From Pseudomonas cichorii (GTDB lineage: Bacteria > Pseudomonadota > Gammaproteobacteria > Pseudomonadales > Pseudomonadaceae): a stretch of DNA of 64,000 nucleotides. Positions 8,993 through 16,448 of this stretch are shown here, piece after piece; the stretch's first letter is position 1, and each line of letters starts with the position of its first letter. The notes beneath the pieces are model-generated. The model did no database searches and was not told where the DNA came from. It saw nothing but the letters and a program-made list of their open reading frames with translations. Location of the stretch: assembly GCF_015471405.1 (NCBI RefSeq), contig NZ_BLVZ01000009.1, forward strand, positions 62,001 to 126,000, given 5' to 3'. Both the position numbers and the translations under genes were made by a program.

Positions 8993-9181
8993 ATGACCAA
9001 CAAGCAGCGTTTGATTTACTCCATTCTGATTGCCCTGTCCGTGCTGGCGATCATGCTGGGCCTGTCGCATCTGCAGAACAGTGGGGTGCTCAGCGAGAAG
9101 GCCTTTCAATACATTGCAATAAGCGTGGCTGTCGTGGTGGTCATTCTGAACGGCATCATGCGGCGCAAGGTCAGGAACTGA
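8993..9181 (+). CDS. Small two-helix membrane protein
   Basis: This 62-residue protein has two predicted membrane segments, roughly residues 8-25 (IYSILIALSVLAIMLGLS) and 40-57 (YIAISVAVVVVILNGIM), with a basic C-terminus (RRKVRN). The ATG at 8993 is preceded by AGGAAG. It resembles conserved small Pseudomonas membrane proteins of unknown function. It stands alone between a minus-strand antiporter gene and a convergent regulator-like gene. Confidence 0.7.
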   Translation: MTNKQRLIYSILIALSVLAIMLGLSHLQNSGVLSEKAFQYIAISVAVVVVILNGIMRRKVRN

Positions 9182-9206
9182 GACTCGCTGCCCTCGCATC
9201 TACACA

Positions 9207-9599
9207 TTACGGGGTGCAATTCTTGTTCGATTCGTTGAGCCATTCCCAGGCGCGAGGATGAAGGCTGTAGGTCTTGTCCGCATTTAGATTGATCACGCCT
9301 TCATCGCACAGGCGCTTGAGCACTTCGCGCACACTGAGAAAGGACAACGGCACATCGAGCCGCAGCAGCTGGCTGTGCACACCCCGCACACCCAGCGGCT
9401 GACCTTCGTCATTGGCGGCCAGCAGTGCGTCCAGAACCTTCAGCCTGACCAGGCTTGTGCGCAGGCCAAAACTTTTCAGCAGCAGCCTTATATGTTCGTT
9501 GCCCGGGCGATCGGTTTCTGCGGCGGGTGACTCTGACTGGGCAGAGAGGGCCGTCTGCCGGAGCATCGTGCGGGTTGTAATTCCTTGACGATTGAACAT
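9207..9599 (-). CDS. Fur-like winged-helix protein lacking metal-site signature
   Basis: This 130-residue protein resembles Pseudomonas proteins annotated as Fe2+/Zn2+ uptake regulators. IRLLLKSFGLRTSLVRLKVLDALLA resembles the first helices of a Fur DNA-binding domain, and LSFLSVREVLKRLCDEGVINL resembles the recognition helix and wing. It ends soon afterwards, so the C-terminal dimerisation and metal-binding domain of Fur is absent, along with the HHH/CxxC motifs. ATG 9599 is preferred over a TTG two codons upstream because GGAG lies about 8 bases before it. A DNA-binding role is likely; metal sensing is not supported. Confidence 0.65.
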   Translation of the reverse strand: MFNRQGITTRTMLRQTALSAQSESPAAETDRPGNEHIRLLLKSFGLRTSLVRLKVLDALLAANDEGQPLGVRGVHSQLLRLDVPLSFLSVREVLKRLCDEGVINLNADKTYSLHPRAWEWLNESNKNCTP

Positions 9600-9865
9600 G
9601 CGCAAACTCCTTTTCAGGCTTTTTCAGTGCGGCTCATTGGGTTGTGTAAACGAAACTCATTTACTAAGACGAACGAGCGCCTGAAAAACTCATCTTTGAA
9701 TGCAAAAAAAACATAAAAACGTCATTTGGACAGGGTAGGGGCCGTCGAAAAAACAGCCTGCACATCCTGATCGGACCGAAATCATACCGGGGTATTATTC
9801 AAAAATACGTGAAAATGCTTCGCATTTACATCTGTTGCGTAGGAAATTTTGCGGGGATATGAAGA
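9600..9865. other. AT-rich intergenic region without a gene
   Basis: No open frame of note. It holds the promoter region of the Fur-like gene and the 3' flank of fecR. A small hairpin, AAATGC-TTC-GCATTT, at about 9813-9827 could end fecR transcription on the minus strand but lacks a strong T tract. Confidence 0.5.
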
Positions 9866-10891
9866 TCAGCTCTTCGGTGTTACCGGCGAGCGCTTGTTGA
9901 GGACCGGGTTGCCTTCCTGATTCTGGGTGATGAATACCGGCAGTACCTTGGGCAGTGATGCCAGCAGGCTCGACATGTCATGAGTGTTGTAGCTGCCACC
10001 CAGGCGAATTGCGCCAGTGGCGTTATCGGCCAGCAGGATTGGCGTAGGAAGGTAGCGGTTTATCAACGGCAAGGCCTGGCTCAACGGCATGTCATTGAAG
10101 ATCAGCTTGCCATTGCGCCACGCAAGGCTGGTATCGCCTGCAAGGGTGTCGCTGACTTTTGGCTGGAAATCACCCGGTTTGTAACTGGCCTGCATGCCGG
10201 GGTCCAGACGGTAACCGGTGCCCGGTTGCGAACGGTCACTGCTGACCTGTACCGAACCATCCACCAGAGTGACCCGCACCTGCTCCTGATACATCCAGAC
10301 ATTGAAGCGGGTCCCCGTCACCTTGACGCTGCCTTGCCCGGCGCTGACCACGAAGGGGTGAGTGCTGTCATGGCTGACTTCGAAGAACGCCTCGCCCTTT
10401 TGCAGGGTGACACTGCGACGGTCCTTGTAGTTGGCGTAAGTCAGTTGCGTACCCAGGTTCAGCTCGACGCGGCTGCCATCGGCCATGGTGACGACCCGAG
10501 TAGCATCCTGTGCTTCATAGGTGTCGTAAGCGTTTGGGAGCCAGCCTTGATTCCAGCCGGTAATGCCCGCCAGAGGAATTGCCAGGGCCGCGATGGTGGC
10601 GGCAGCAGCGTAATGGCGGCGAAAGCGATTGCGATAAGGCGTTGCCCTGGGCGCTTGAGGTTTCAGCTCGACCACCGGGGCCGGATTGGCAGGCGTGACC
10701 TGCTCGGAGATATCCCATATCTCCAGCATCGCTTCGTATTCGATCGCATGCTGTGGATGGGCATTGAACCACTGGTTGAAAACCTTTCGCTCGGCATCCG
10801 TGCAGTCGTCAGCATGCAGGCGCATACACCAATGCGCGGCGGCATCGGTTATTGCGTCATATTCTGCTTCGCTGAGGATGGGGGCGCTCAT
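9866..10891 (-). CDS. FecR-type anti-sigma/sigma regulator, orphan
   Basis: This 341-residue FecR family protein would normally pass a signal from an outer-membrane siderophore receptor to an ECF sigma factor. The N-terminal anti-sigma region (about 1-85) has the family pattern AAHWCMRLHADDCTDAERKVFNQW. A single membrane segment, AAAATIAALAIPLAGIT, lies near residues 95-111. The periplasmic FecR domain has ATRVVTMADGSRVELNLGT and GEAFFEVSHDSTHPFVVSAG, and a secretin/STN-like C-terminus follows. No sigma factor gene lies upstream and no TonB-dependent receptor downstream, unlike standard fecIR-A units. Confidence 0.88.
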   Translation of the reverse strand: MSAPILSEAEYDAITDAAAHWCMRLHADDCTDAERKVFNQWFNAHPQHAIEYEAMLEIWDISEQVTPANPAPVVELKPQAPRATPYRNRFRRHYAAAATIAALAIPLAGITGWNQGWLPNAYDTYEAQDATRVVTMADGSRVELNLGTQLTYANYKDRRSVTLQKGEAFFEVSHDSTHPFVVSAGQGSVKVTGTRFNVWMYQEQVRVTLVDGSVQVSSDRSQPGTGYRLDPGMQASYKPGDFQPKVSDTLAGDTSLAWRNGKLIFNDMPLSQALPLINRYLPTPILLADNATGAIRLGGSYNTHDMSSLLASLPKVLPVFITQNQEGNPVLNKRSPVTPKS

Positions 10892-11108
10892 TGGCTCTCC
10901 GGTCTGTACCGTTGACGCATTCTACCTCTTGATCTCCATTGGAGAGAACAATGTATGGCTATTGAGTATCAGGCGGAGGATTATTTCATCGTGAATGTGA
11001 TCGGCTCTCATTGATGTAAAAATGCTGTTGAAAGTTTTTTCGCGTGGCGCCAGGCAGTATTTTTACATGCACTGATACTTGTTCTTTCAACCGACGCCGG
11101 AGTTTCAG

Positions 11109-12140
11109 ATGCCCGCAATTCGTGACAATGATCAGGTTCAGGCGGTTTCGTATTCGCAGTTGGCCGACCTGCTTTTCCAGATATTTCTGGCTCACGGCAC
11201 TTCGCCGCAGGTCGCTCATGTGTTGTCCGAAAACTGTGCCAGTGCGCAGCGTGACGGTTCTCACAGCCATGGCATCTTTCGTATTCCGGGCTACTTGTCG
11301 TCGCTGGCCAGTGGCTGGGTCGATGGTCAGGCCGTGCCTGTTGTCGAAGATGTCGCGGCTGCCTTCGTAAGAGTCGATGCCGCCAATGGTTTTGCCCAGC
11401 CCGCCCTGGAGGCTGCCCGTTCATTGCTGATTGAAAAGGTCAGGAGTGCGGGGATTGCGATTCTGGCCATCCGCAACTCCCATCATTTTGCGGCGCTATG
11501 GCCGGATGTCGAGCCTTTTGCCCAGCAAGGCCTTGTCGCGCTGAGTGTGGTCAACAGCATGACCTGCGTTGTACCCCATGGCGCGCAAAAACCACTGTTT
11601 GGCACCAATCCGATTGCCTTCGCGGCTCCCCGTGTGGATGGCGAGCCCATAGTGTTCGATCTCGCCACCAGCGCCATTGCCCACGGCGATGTCCAGATTG
11701 CTGCGCGGGAAGGGCGGATGCTGCCACCGGGCATGGGCGTGGATCGCAACGGGCAGCCAACCGAAGACCCCAAGGCCATTCTCGATGGTGGAGCGCTGTT
11801 GCCGTTTGGCGGCTACAAGGGCTCAGCACTGTCCATGATGGTGGAACTGCTGGCGGCAGGGCTGACAGGCGGGAATTTTTCGTTCGGGTTCGACTGGTCG
11901 AAACACCCCGGCGCGCAGACACCCTGGACAGGGCAGTTGCTGATTGTCATCGATCCGGACAGAGGCAGTGGCCAGCAGTTCGCGCAGCGTAGCGAGGAGC
12001 TTGTCCGTCAGATGCAGGGAGTAGGACAGGAGCGTATTCCCGGTGACCGCCGCTATGTCCAGCGAGCCCGATCGCTGGTTGACGGCATCGCTATCGACCG
12101 TAGTGACTGGGAGCGCCTGCGAGTACTGGCCGGGCTTTGA
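11109..12140 (+). CDS. dpkA: Delta1-piperideine-2-carboxylate/pyrroline-2-carboxylate reductase (DpkA-like)
   Basis: This 343-residue member of the malate/L-lactate dehydrogenase (Ldh_2) family is NADPH-dependent. DpkA reduces delta1-piperideine-2-carboxylate to L-pipecolate in D-lysine catabolism and also acts on the pyrroline analogue. Family motifs include DGSHSHGIFRIPGYL around residues 46-60 with the catalytic histidine, IRNSHHFAALWPDVE, GTNPIAFAAP and LPFGGYKGSALSMMVELL. The 343-residue length equals that known for the P. syringae enzyme. The start at 11109 follows GGAG at a normal distance. No other D-lysine genes are adjacent; another Ldh_2 2-oxoacid reductase is the alternative. Confidence 0.8.
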   Translation: MPAIRDNDQVQAVSYSQLADLLFQIFLAHGTSPQVAHVLSENCASAQRDGSHSHGIFRIPGYLSSLASGWVDGQAVPVVEDVAAAFVRVDAANGFAQPALEAARSLLIEKVRSAGIAILAIRNSHHFAALWPDVEPFAQQGLVALSVVNSMTCVVPHGAQKPLFGTNPIAFAAPRVDGEPIVFDLATSAIAHGDVQIAAREGRMLPPGMGVDRNGQPTEDPKAILDGGALLPFGGYKGSALSMMVELLAAGLTGGNFSFGFDWSKHPGAQTPWTGQLLIVIDPDRGSGQQFAQRSEELVRQMQGVGQERIPGDRRYVQRARSLVDGIAIDRSDWERLRVLAGL

Positions 12141-12206
12141 TTCTGCCGGGGACAGAGAATGACCATTCGTCGCAAGCAGGCTTGTGCCGGATCGGTTACA
12201 TGAATA

Positions 12207-12222
12207 CTGTATATAACAACAG
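12207..12222. promoter_or_regulatory. LexA box
   Basis: CTGTATATAACAACAG is an exact CTG-N10-CAG match to the gamma-proteobacterial LexA site, with the AT-rich centre seen in strong boxes. It lies 20 bases upstream of the 64-residue ORF start at 12242, where bound LexA would block the promoter. Confidence 0.85.
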
Positions 12223-12241
12223 TATCCAGTAAGAGGTTGTC

Positions 12242-12436
12242 ATGTCCCTGAATGCATTGCAAGGTTCTATCACTCACCCATCCTTTTGCGCTGTTCTGGT
12301 CAACGAGATGCAGCGCGAAGACTTCCTTGCCTTGGCAACTGCGTTGCGCCAGTTCAACTTCGATGAGCCACAAGGCTCGATGCCTGTCACCGACGCTCCC
12401 TATGGCGAGGAGCGTTGCGTAGCCGCTGTAGCCTGA
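12242..12436 (+). CDS. SOS-controlled small protein of unknown function
   Basis: This is a 64-residue acidic protein starting with ATG after an AGAGG ribosome site. It has no membrane segment and no domain I can name; the central part (VNEMQREDFLALATALRQF) looks like one amphipathic helix. The LexA box just upstream is the only functional clue and suggests induction by DNA damage. Possible roles include a division or DNA-repair modulator, but no SulA signature is visible. It is separated from the ParD-like gene by its own promoter region. Confidence 0.7.
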   Translation: MSLNALQGSITHPSFCAVLVNEMQREDFLALATALRQFNFDEPQGSMPVTDAPYGEERCVAAVA

Positions 12437-12455
12437 AGCAGTCTCTTGCCTGTGG

Positions 12456-12483
12456 ATATACGAAACATATATGCTTCGTATAT
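12456..12483. promoter_or_regulatory. Inverted-repeat operator upstream of the ParD-like gene
   Basis: ATATACGAA at 12456-12464 and TTCGTATAT at 12475-12483 form perfect 9-base inverted arms around ACATATATGC. It ends 17 bases before the ParD-like start and probably overlaps its promoter. Autoregulation by the ParD-like protein is inferred from antitoxin precedent. Confidence 0.65.
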
Positions 12484-12500
12484 TCCATATGAGGTGAGCC

Positions 12501-12743
12501 ATGGGGCTGGTAAAGATTTCTGAACACATGCATGCCAATCTGCGCTCGGCCAGCGTGGCATTGAGTCGCTCAATCAACGCTCAGGCTGAGCACTGGATGC
12601 GGATTGGCATGCTTGCCGAACTCCATCCGACACTCAACTACAGCGAGATCTGTCAGATGCTGATTCGTGCCGAGGATGCAGGTGGCACCGTACTGACTAC
12701 TCAGGCTTTCGGTACTTCTTCGGTTACCAAGGTGGCCTCATGA
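12501..12743 (+). CDS. ParD-like antitoxin-type protein
   Basis: This 80-residue protein fits the ParD_like family, small ribbon-helix-helix-type proteins related to antitoxins. VKISEHMHANLRSASVALSRSINAQAEHWMRIGMLAE contains the strand-helix-helix core. No toxin gene follows. Its stop codon overlaps the start of a methionine aminopeptidase gene (ATGA), so the two are translationally coupled. A perfect inverted repeat lies upstream. ParD-like genes are recurrently found beside map in pseudomonads; what the pairing does is not known. Confidence 0.8.
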   Translation: MGLVKISEHMHANLRSASVALSRSINAQAEHWMRIGMLAELHPTLNYSEICQMLIRAEDAGGTVLTTQAFGTSSVTKVAS

Positions 12744-13531
12744 GTCGCGGTATTACGCTCAAGACCGAACAGGATCTTGTCCAGTTGCGCATTGCGGGCA
12801 GGCTGGCTGCCGATGTACTGGCAATGATCGCCCCCCATGTGAAAGCCGGTGTCAGCACCGAAGCCCTCGATGACATCTGCAACGAATACATCGTCAAGGA
12901 GCTGAAAGTCATCCCGGCGAACGTGGGCTATCACGGTTTCACCAAGACCACCTGCATTTCACCCAATGCCGTGGTCTGTCATGGCATTCCTTCGCCGACC
13001 GACATCCTCAAGGACGGCGATATCGTCAATATCGATGTGGCGGTGATCAAGGATGGCTGGTACGGCGACACCAGTCGCATGTATCTGGTCGGTGAAGTCA
13101 GCCCGCTGGCCAAACGGCTGGTGGAAACCACCTATGAAGCCACCCGCGCCGGTATCCATGCCGTGCGTCCGGGGGCCACGCTGGGTGATATCGGCCATGC
13201 CATCCAGACGGTTGCTCACCGTGAAGGCTTCAGCGTCGTGCGCGAGTATTGCGGGCATGGCATTGGCCGTACTTACCACGAAGAGCCACAGGTTCTGCAC
13301 TACGGCACTGCTGGCAAGGGCCTCAAGCTCAAGCCTGGAATGGTGTTTACCATCGAGCCGATGATCAACGCCGGCAGGCCGGAGACCAAGGCGCTGGCGG
13401 ACGGCTGGACAGTACTGACACGGGACCTGTCCTTGTCTGCTCAGTGGGAGCATATGGTTGCCGTGACTCAGACGGGGTTCGAGTTGCTGACACCCTGGCC
13501 TGAGGGCACGGGCGAATATGCCCCGATCTGA
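12740..13531 (+). CDS. map: Type I methionine aminopeptidase (accessory copy)
   Basis: This 263-residue enzyme removes the N-terminal methionine of new proteins. All metal ligands can be seen: DGDIVNIDVAVIKDGWYGDTSRM supplies two aspartates, GHGIGRTYHEEPQ the histidine, TIEPMIN a glutamate, and AQWEHMVAVT the last glutamate. The essential map of pseudomonads sits by rpsB, so this is likely a second copy. Its start overlaps the ParD-like gene by 4 bases, which ties its expression to an antitoxin-type regulator. A terminator follows. Confidence 0.93.
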   Translation: MSRGITLKTEQDLVQLRIAGRLAADVLAMIAPHVKAGVSTEALDDICNEYIVKELKVIPANVGYHGFTKTTCISPNAVVCHGIPSPTDILKDGDIVNIDVAVIKDGWYGDTSRMYLVGEVSPLAKRLVETTYEATRAGIHAVRPGATLGDIGHAIQTVAHREGFSVVREYCGHGIGRTYHEEPQVLHYGTAGKGLKLKPGMVFTIEPMINAGRPETKALADGWTVLTRDLSLSAQWEHMVAVTQTGFELLTPWPEGTGEYAPI

Positions 13532-13545
13532 CAGCCTTGATGAAG

Positions 13546-13568
13546 ACCGGCCCTGATGGGCCGGTTTC
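13546..13568 (+). terminator. Terminator after map
   Basis: ACCGGCCC-TGAT-GGGCCGGT forms a perfect 8-base GC stem followed by TTCATT, 15 bases past the map stop. The T tract is short. Confidence 0.75.
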
Positions 13569-13569
13569 A

Positions 13570-13818
13570 TTATTCAGGTAGCTGGACGTTTGCAGAGCAC
13601 TTCTTCCAATGCACCTGCGTCACGCCAAACCCCTGCGCCTGCAAAATTGCCAAGCGTATGGGGCCTGCGGATACATTGTCACTGACGGTTCCTACTCCGG
13701 CATGCAGCGTAGCCATATGCAGGGCGTCGCTTTGGCTGAGGAGCAGGGCCTGATGCAGAAAGTGGCGAGCTTCGCCCTTGAATTGATAGTGGATTTCAAA
13801 TTCCGTTTGAATAGTCAT
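13570..13818 (-). CDS. Small DUF6555-like Pseudomonas protein
   Basis: This 82-residue soluble protein begins MTIQTEFEIHYQFKGEARHF and contains SDALHMATLHAGVGTVSDN and a C-terminal GVTQVHW. The pattern (beta strand, aromatic, then H-A--HAGVG) resembles the DUF6555 family of fluorescent pseudomonads. Function is unknown. It lies convergent with map. The family assignment is from memory of the pattern and is tentative. Confidence 0.55.
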   Translation of the reverse strand: MTIQTEFEIHYQFKGEARHFLHQALLLSQSDALHMATLHAGVGTVSDNVSAGPIRLAILQAQGFGVTQVHWKKCSANVQLPE

Positions 13819-13896
13819 TCATGCCTGCCTGTTGGGCGTAAGGGTTACGCCATCTGAAAATGAGTACATACGAGTACGGGTAGCTGGGCGTGCGTC

Positions 13897-14172
13897 ATGC
13901 ACGTGGCATTGCTACTTCATTTCGAGATCGATACAGGGCTGCAATTAATTCAGGCGGTTCTGATCGGACTGCGGTCTCTAGCGTCCTGCTCAAGGTGCTG
14001 CCCGCTTTTACAGCGTGCTCAGGCAGGTGCAGCCATTATTCAAACAGGACGCGAACAGGGAAATTACATCGTTTTGGATCCAACTGAACAGTTGTCCGAC
14101 GAGTGGCGAAAGGCTTTATCCAGACGCATGAAGCGGGCGTCGGAAACTGTTCAAATGGGTGAATCCAGTTAG
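13897..14172 (+). CDS. Hypothetical protein, doubtful
   Basis: This is a 91-residue frame. The second half (QTGREQGNYIVLDPTEQLSDEWRKALSRRMKRA) looks protein-like, while the N-terminal part is cysteine-rich and less convincing. No good ribosome site precedes the ATG. It is convergent with endA and has no recognised domain. It may be a real small Pseudomonas gene with a later start, or chance. Confidence 0.3.
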   Translation: MHVALLLHFEIDTGLQLIQAVLIGLRSLASCSRCCPLLQRAQAGAAIIQTGREQGNYIVLDPTEQLSDEWRKALSRRMKRASETVQMGESS

Positions 14173-14874
14173 TCAGGAACAGGATTTGAGATTGACCGGC
14201 CCGACGAACTCGTTACCTCGGCCCATCACGCAGGCGACCCGCTGATTGCGCTGGCGTTCCCAGTCCTGAACCGGGTAAGTCTTGTTCCAGGCCTGATAAA
14301 GTTGTTGGTCCTGACGTGACAGGCGCAAGTTGTACTGCTTGCTCATGTAGAAATAAGTGCGCGCGATCATGCCGCGTATCGAAGGGCGCGGCATGACTTT
14401 TTTCGCCTTGAAATCCACTTGAGTCAGGCAGGAGCCGTATTGGCCTTTCTGCTCGGGCAACCAGCCAAAACTGAAGTTGCTGCGGTCGCCGTTTACCTCA
14501 CCGATGCTTGGCACCAGGTTGTGCAGGTCGGCCTCGGCACGTTTGTAGACGTCGTCATTTTTTGAGCAGTTCTTTCGTCCGCCATCCTGCCAGCACTGGC
14601 GTTGATGGCCAATCTGCCAGGCGGGCACGATATGTTCCCATTCGATGCGTTTGGCGCGGTTGGCGTTCTTGCGTGGTACGTAGCCGCATGCAGCAAGGTC
14701 AACCTGATTGCCGGTGTATTTGCAGCCGCAATAGAACTCGGTCGCTTGCGTCGCATACAGTCGCCAGGCGACTTTTTTCGCTTCGCTGAAGGTGCGGGGA
14801 GCATCGGCTTGTACGGTCAGTGGAGCAATGAGGAGCAGGGTGGTGCAGAGCAGGGCAGAAAATCTAACCGTCAT
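14173..14874 (-). CDS. endA: Endonuclease I, periplasmic/secreted
   Basis: This 233-residue EndA-type nuclease cuts DNA non-specifically, probably in the periplasm or outside the cell. A signal peptide (FSALLCTTLLLIAPLTVQADA) covers the first ~22 residues. The family core is clear: YCGCKY, IEWEHIVPAWQIG with the catalytic histidine, then DLHNLVPSIGEVNGDRSN. Cysteines match the disulphides of the family. The start at 14874 is 4 bases after the DUF1654 gene stop, so the pair is one operon. A LexA box precedes the operon. Confidence 0.92.
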   Translation of the reverse strand: MTVRFSALLCTTLLLIAPLTVQADAPRTFSEAKKVAWRLYATQATEFYCGCKYTGNQVDLAACGYVPRKNANRAKRIEWEHIVPAWQIGHQRQCWQDGGRKNCSKNDDVYKRAEADLHNLVPSIGEVNGDRSNFSFGWLPEQKGQYGSCLTQVDFKAKKVMPRPSIRGMIARTYFYMSKQYNLRLSRQDQQLYQAWNKTYPVQDWERQRNQRVACVMGRGNEFVGPVNLKSCS

Positions 14875-14878
14875 GCCG

Positions 14879-15133
14879 TCAGTCTTCCTTAGGCAATGTC
14901 CAGAAAATCTGTACGCCGCCGTCATCGCGCCAGGCGAGGGTGACGTTATCGTTCTCGGCTATTTCTTCCAGCAACTGAGCCCAGTCGTCTTCCGTCTCGT
15001 CAGGCAGGCGGAATATCAAAGCGGCTTTGGCTTTCTGGGCGGTAGGCGAGTTGATGATTTTTTGCACCCGTATGCCAAGGCGTTCATAAGAGCCGGGAAG
15101 GGAGGGGGTTGCTGCTGCGCTTTGTTTTGCCAC
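14879..15133 (-). CDS. DUF1654 family protein
   Basis: This 84-residue protein with GTG start belongs to the Pseudomonas DUF1654 family (YERLGIRVQKIINSPTAQKA, then LPDETEDDWAQLLEEI and a final DGGVQIFW). I choose GTG 15133 because AAGGGA precedes it and because longer versions (ATG 15166, GTG 15178) would put the LexA box inside the coding region. It sits 4 bases upstream of endA. DUF1654 function is unknown; its place behind a LexA site suggests a DNA-damage role. Confidence 0.8.
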   Translation of the reverse strand: MAKQSAAATPSLPGSYERLGIRVQKIINSPTAQKAKAALIFRLPDETEDDWAQLLEEIAENDNVTLAWRDDGGVQIFWTLPKED

Positions 15134-15154
15134 GAAAAAGGTCCCTTGATTTTG

Positions 15155-15170
15155 CTGTACGGGCATACAG
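15155..15170. promoter_or_regulatory. LexA box of the DUF1654-endA operon
   Basis: CTGTACGGGCATACAG matches CTG-N10-CAG. It ends 22 bases upstream of the GTG start of the DUF1654 gene on the minus strand, a normal LexA repressor position. The outer bases TA/TA also fit the longer consensus; the GGG centre is atypical. Confidence 0.75.
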
Positions 15171-15358
15171 TATTTCACTGTCGGATCTTTCGCAACTTTT
15201 ATGTAGGATCAAGCGCCTGTATTCAGGAGCATATCGCTGCTTATTGATTTACCCGTCTGGTTTCCGTCTTTTCGATGGCATTTTCTCTTTGTCGGGGAGG
15301 GCAGTAGACGGCTTTCTGTTGATTGACAAAACCCGCAAGCTTTCTCATAGTTCTCACT

Positions 15359-15372
15359 CGCAAACGTTTGCG
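15359..15372. promoter_or_regulatory. RbsR operator
   Basis: CGCAAACGTTTGCG is a perfect 14-base palindrome with the central CG of LacI-family operators, 66 bases upstream of rbsB. The RbsR gene is in the same operon, so negative autoregulation released by ribose is expected. Confidence 0.85.
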
Positions 15373-15438
15373 TGTCGAGCCCATGTTCGACCCTGCGTCG
15401 TTCGCCCGAAAAATAATCACAACATCGGAGATGAACTC

Positions 15439-16395
15439 ATGAAGCTGCCATTCGCTGGACGTCTTCTCGCTGCCGCTATTTTCTCTGCCGTAACGGCAGT
15501 CACTCCCCTCTCGCTCGCCCACGCTCAGGATGCTGAAAAGCCCAAGGTCGCTCTGGTCATGAAATCACTGGCCAACGAGTTCTTCCGGACCATGGAAGAT
15601 GGTGCCAAGGCCTATCAGAAAGAGCATTCCAACGACTTCGACCTGATTTCCAACGGCATCAAGGATGAGTCCGACACAGCCAGTCAGATCCGTATCGTAG
15701 AGCAGATGATCGTCTCCAGAGTCGATGCTCTGGTCATCGCGCCTGCCGATTCCAAGGCGCTGGTGCCGGTGATCAAGAAGGCGATGGACGCCGGTATCCA
15801 GGTCGTCAACATTGATAACCAGCTGGATGCCACCGTGCTGAAAAGCAAAAACATCGAAGTGCCTTTTGTAGGCCCGGATAACCGCAAGGGCGCTCGTCTG
15901 GTTGGTGAGTACCTGGCCAAAGGGCTGAAGGCGGGTGATGAAGTCGGCATCATTGAAGGCGTGCCAACCACCACCAATGCCCAGCAACGTACCGCCGGTT
16001 TCAAGGACGCCATGGGTACTGCGCAATTGAAGGTTGTTTCCGTGCAGTCCGGTAACTGGGAAATCGACAAGGGCAACGCCGTTGCCTCGGCCATGCTCAA
16101 TGAGTACCCGAACCTCAAGGCGCTGCTGGCGGGCAACGACAGTATGGCGCTGGGCGCGGTGTCGGCGGTTCGTGCCGCAGGCAAGGCGGGTAAGGTGGCG
16201 GTGGTCGGTTACGACAATATCAACGCCATCAAGCCGATGCTCAAGGATGGTCGAGTGCTGGCCACTGCTGACCAGTTCGCTGCCAAACAGGCGGTTTTCG
16301 GGATCGAGGCAGCCTTGAAGCTGGTCAAGAAGCAGCCGGTCGATAGCGTCAATGGCGTGATCGAAACCCCTGTCGAACTCGTCACCAAACCTTGA
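15439..16395 (+). CDS. rbsB: Ribose ABC transporter, periplasmic binding protein
   Basis: This 318-residue type I sugar-binding protein delivers D-ribose to RbsAC. A signal peptide ends LSLAHAQDA near residue 34. The mature part starts KPKVALVMKSLANEFF, with FDLISNGIKDESDTASQI, DALVIAPADSKALVPVI and VGYDNINAIKPMLKDGR, typical of RbsB. The ATG at 15439 follows GGAG and sits before the signal peptide; longer frames run through the operator. It is the first gene of a seven-gene operon. Confidence 0.95.
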   Translation: MKLPFAGRLLAAAIFSAVTAVTPLSLAHAQDAEKPKVALVMKSLANEFFRTMEDGAKAYQKEHSNDFDLISNGIKDESDTASQIRIVEQMIVSRVDALVIAPADSKALVPVIKKAMDAGIQVVNIDNQLDATVLKSKNIEVPFVGPDNRKGARLVGEYLAKGLKAGDEVGIIEGVPTTTNAQQRTAGFKDAMGTAQLKVVSVQSGNWEIDKGNAVASAMLNEYPNLKALLAGNDSMALGAVSAVRAAGKAGKVAVVGYDNINAIKPMLKDGRVLATADQFAAKQAVFGIEAALKLVKKQPVDSVNGVIETPVELVTKP

Positions 16396-16448
16396 TATCT
16401 GTCTGGTAATGGTGCCTGCCCTAACCGGGCAGGCACCGGGAGAAGCTT

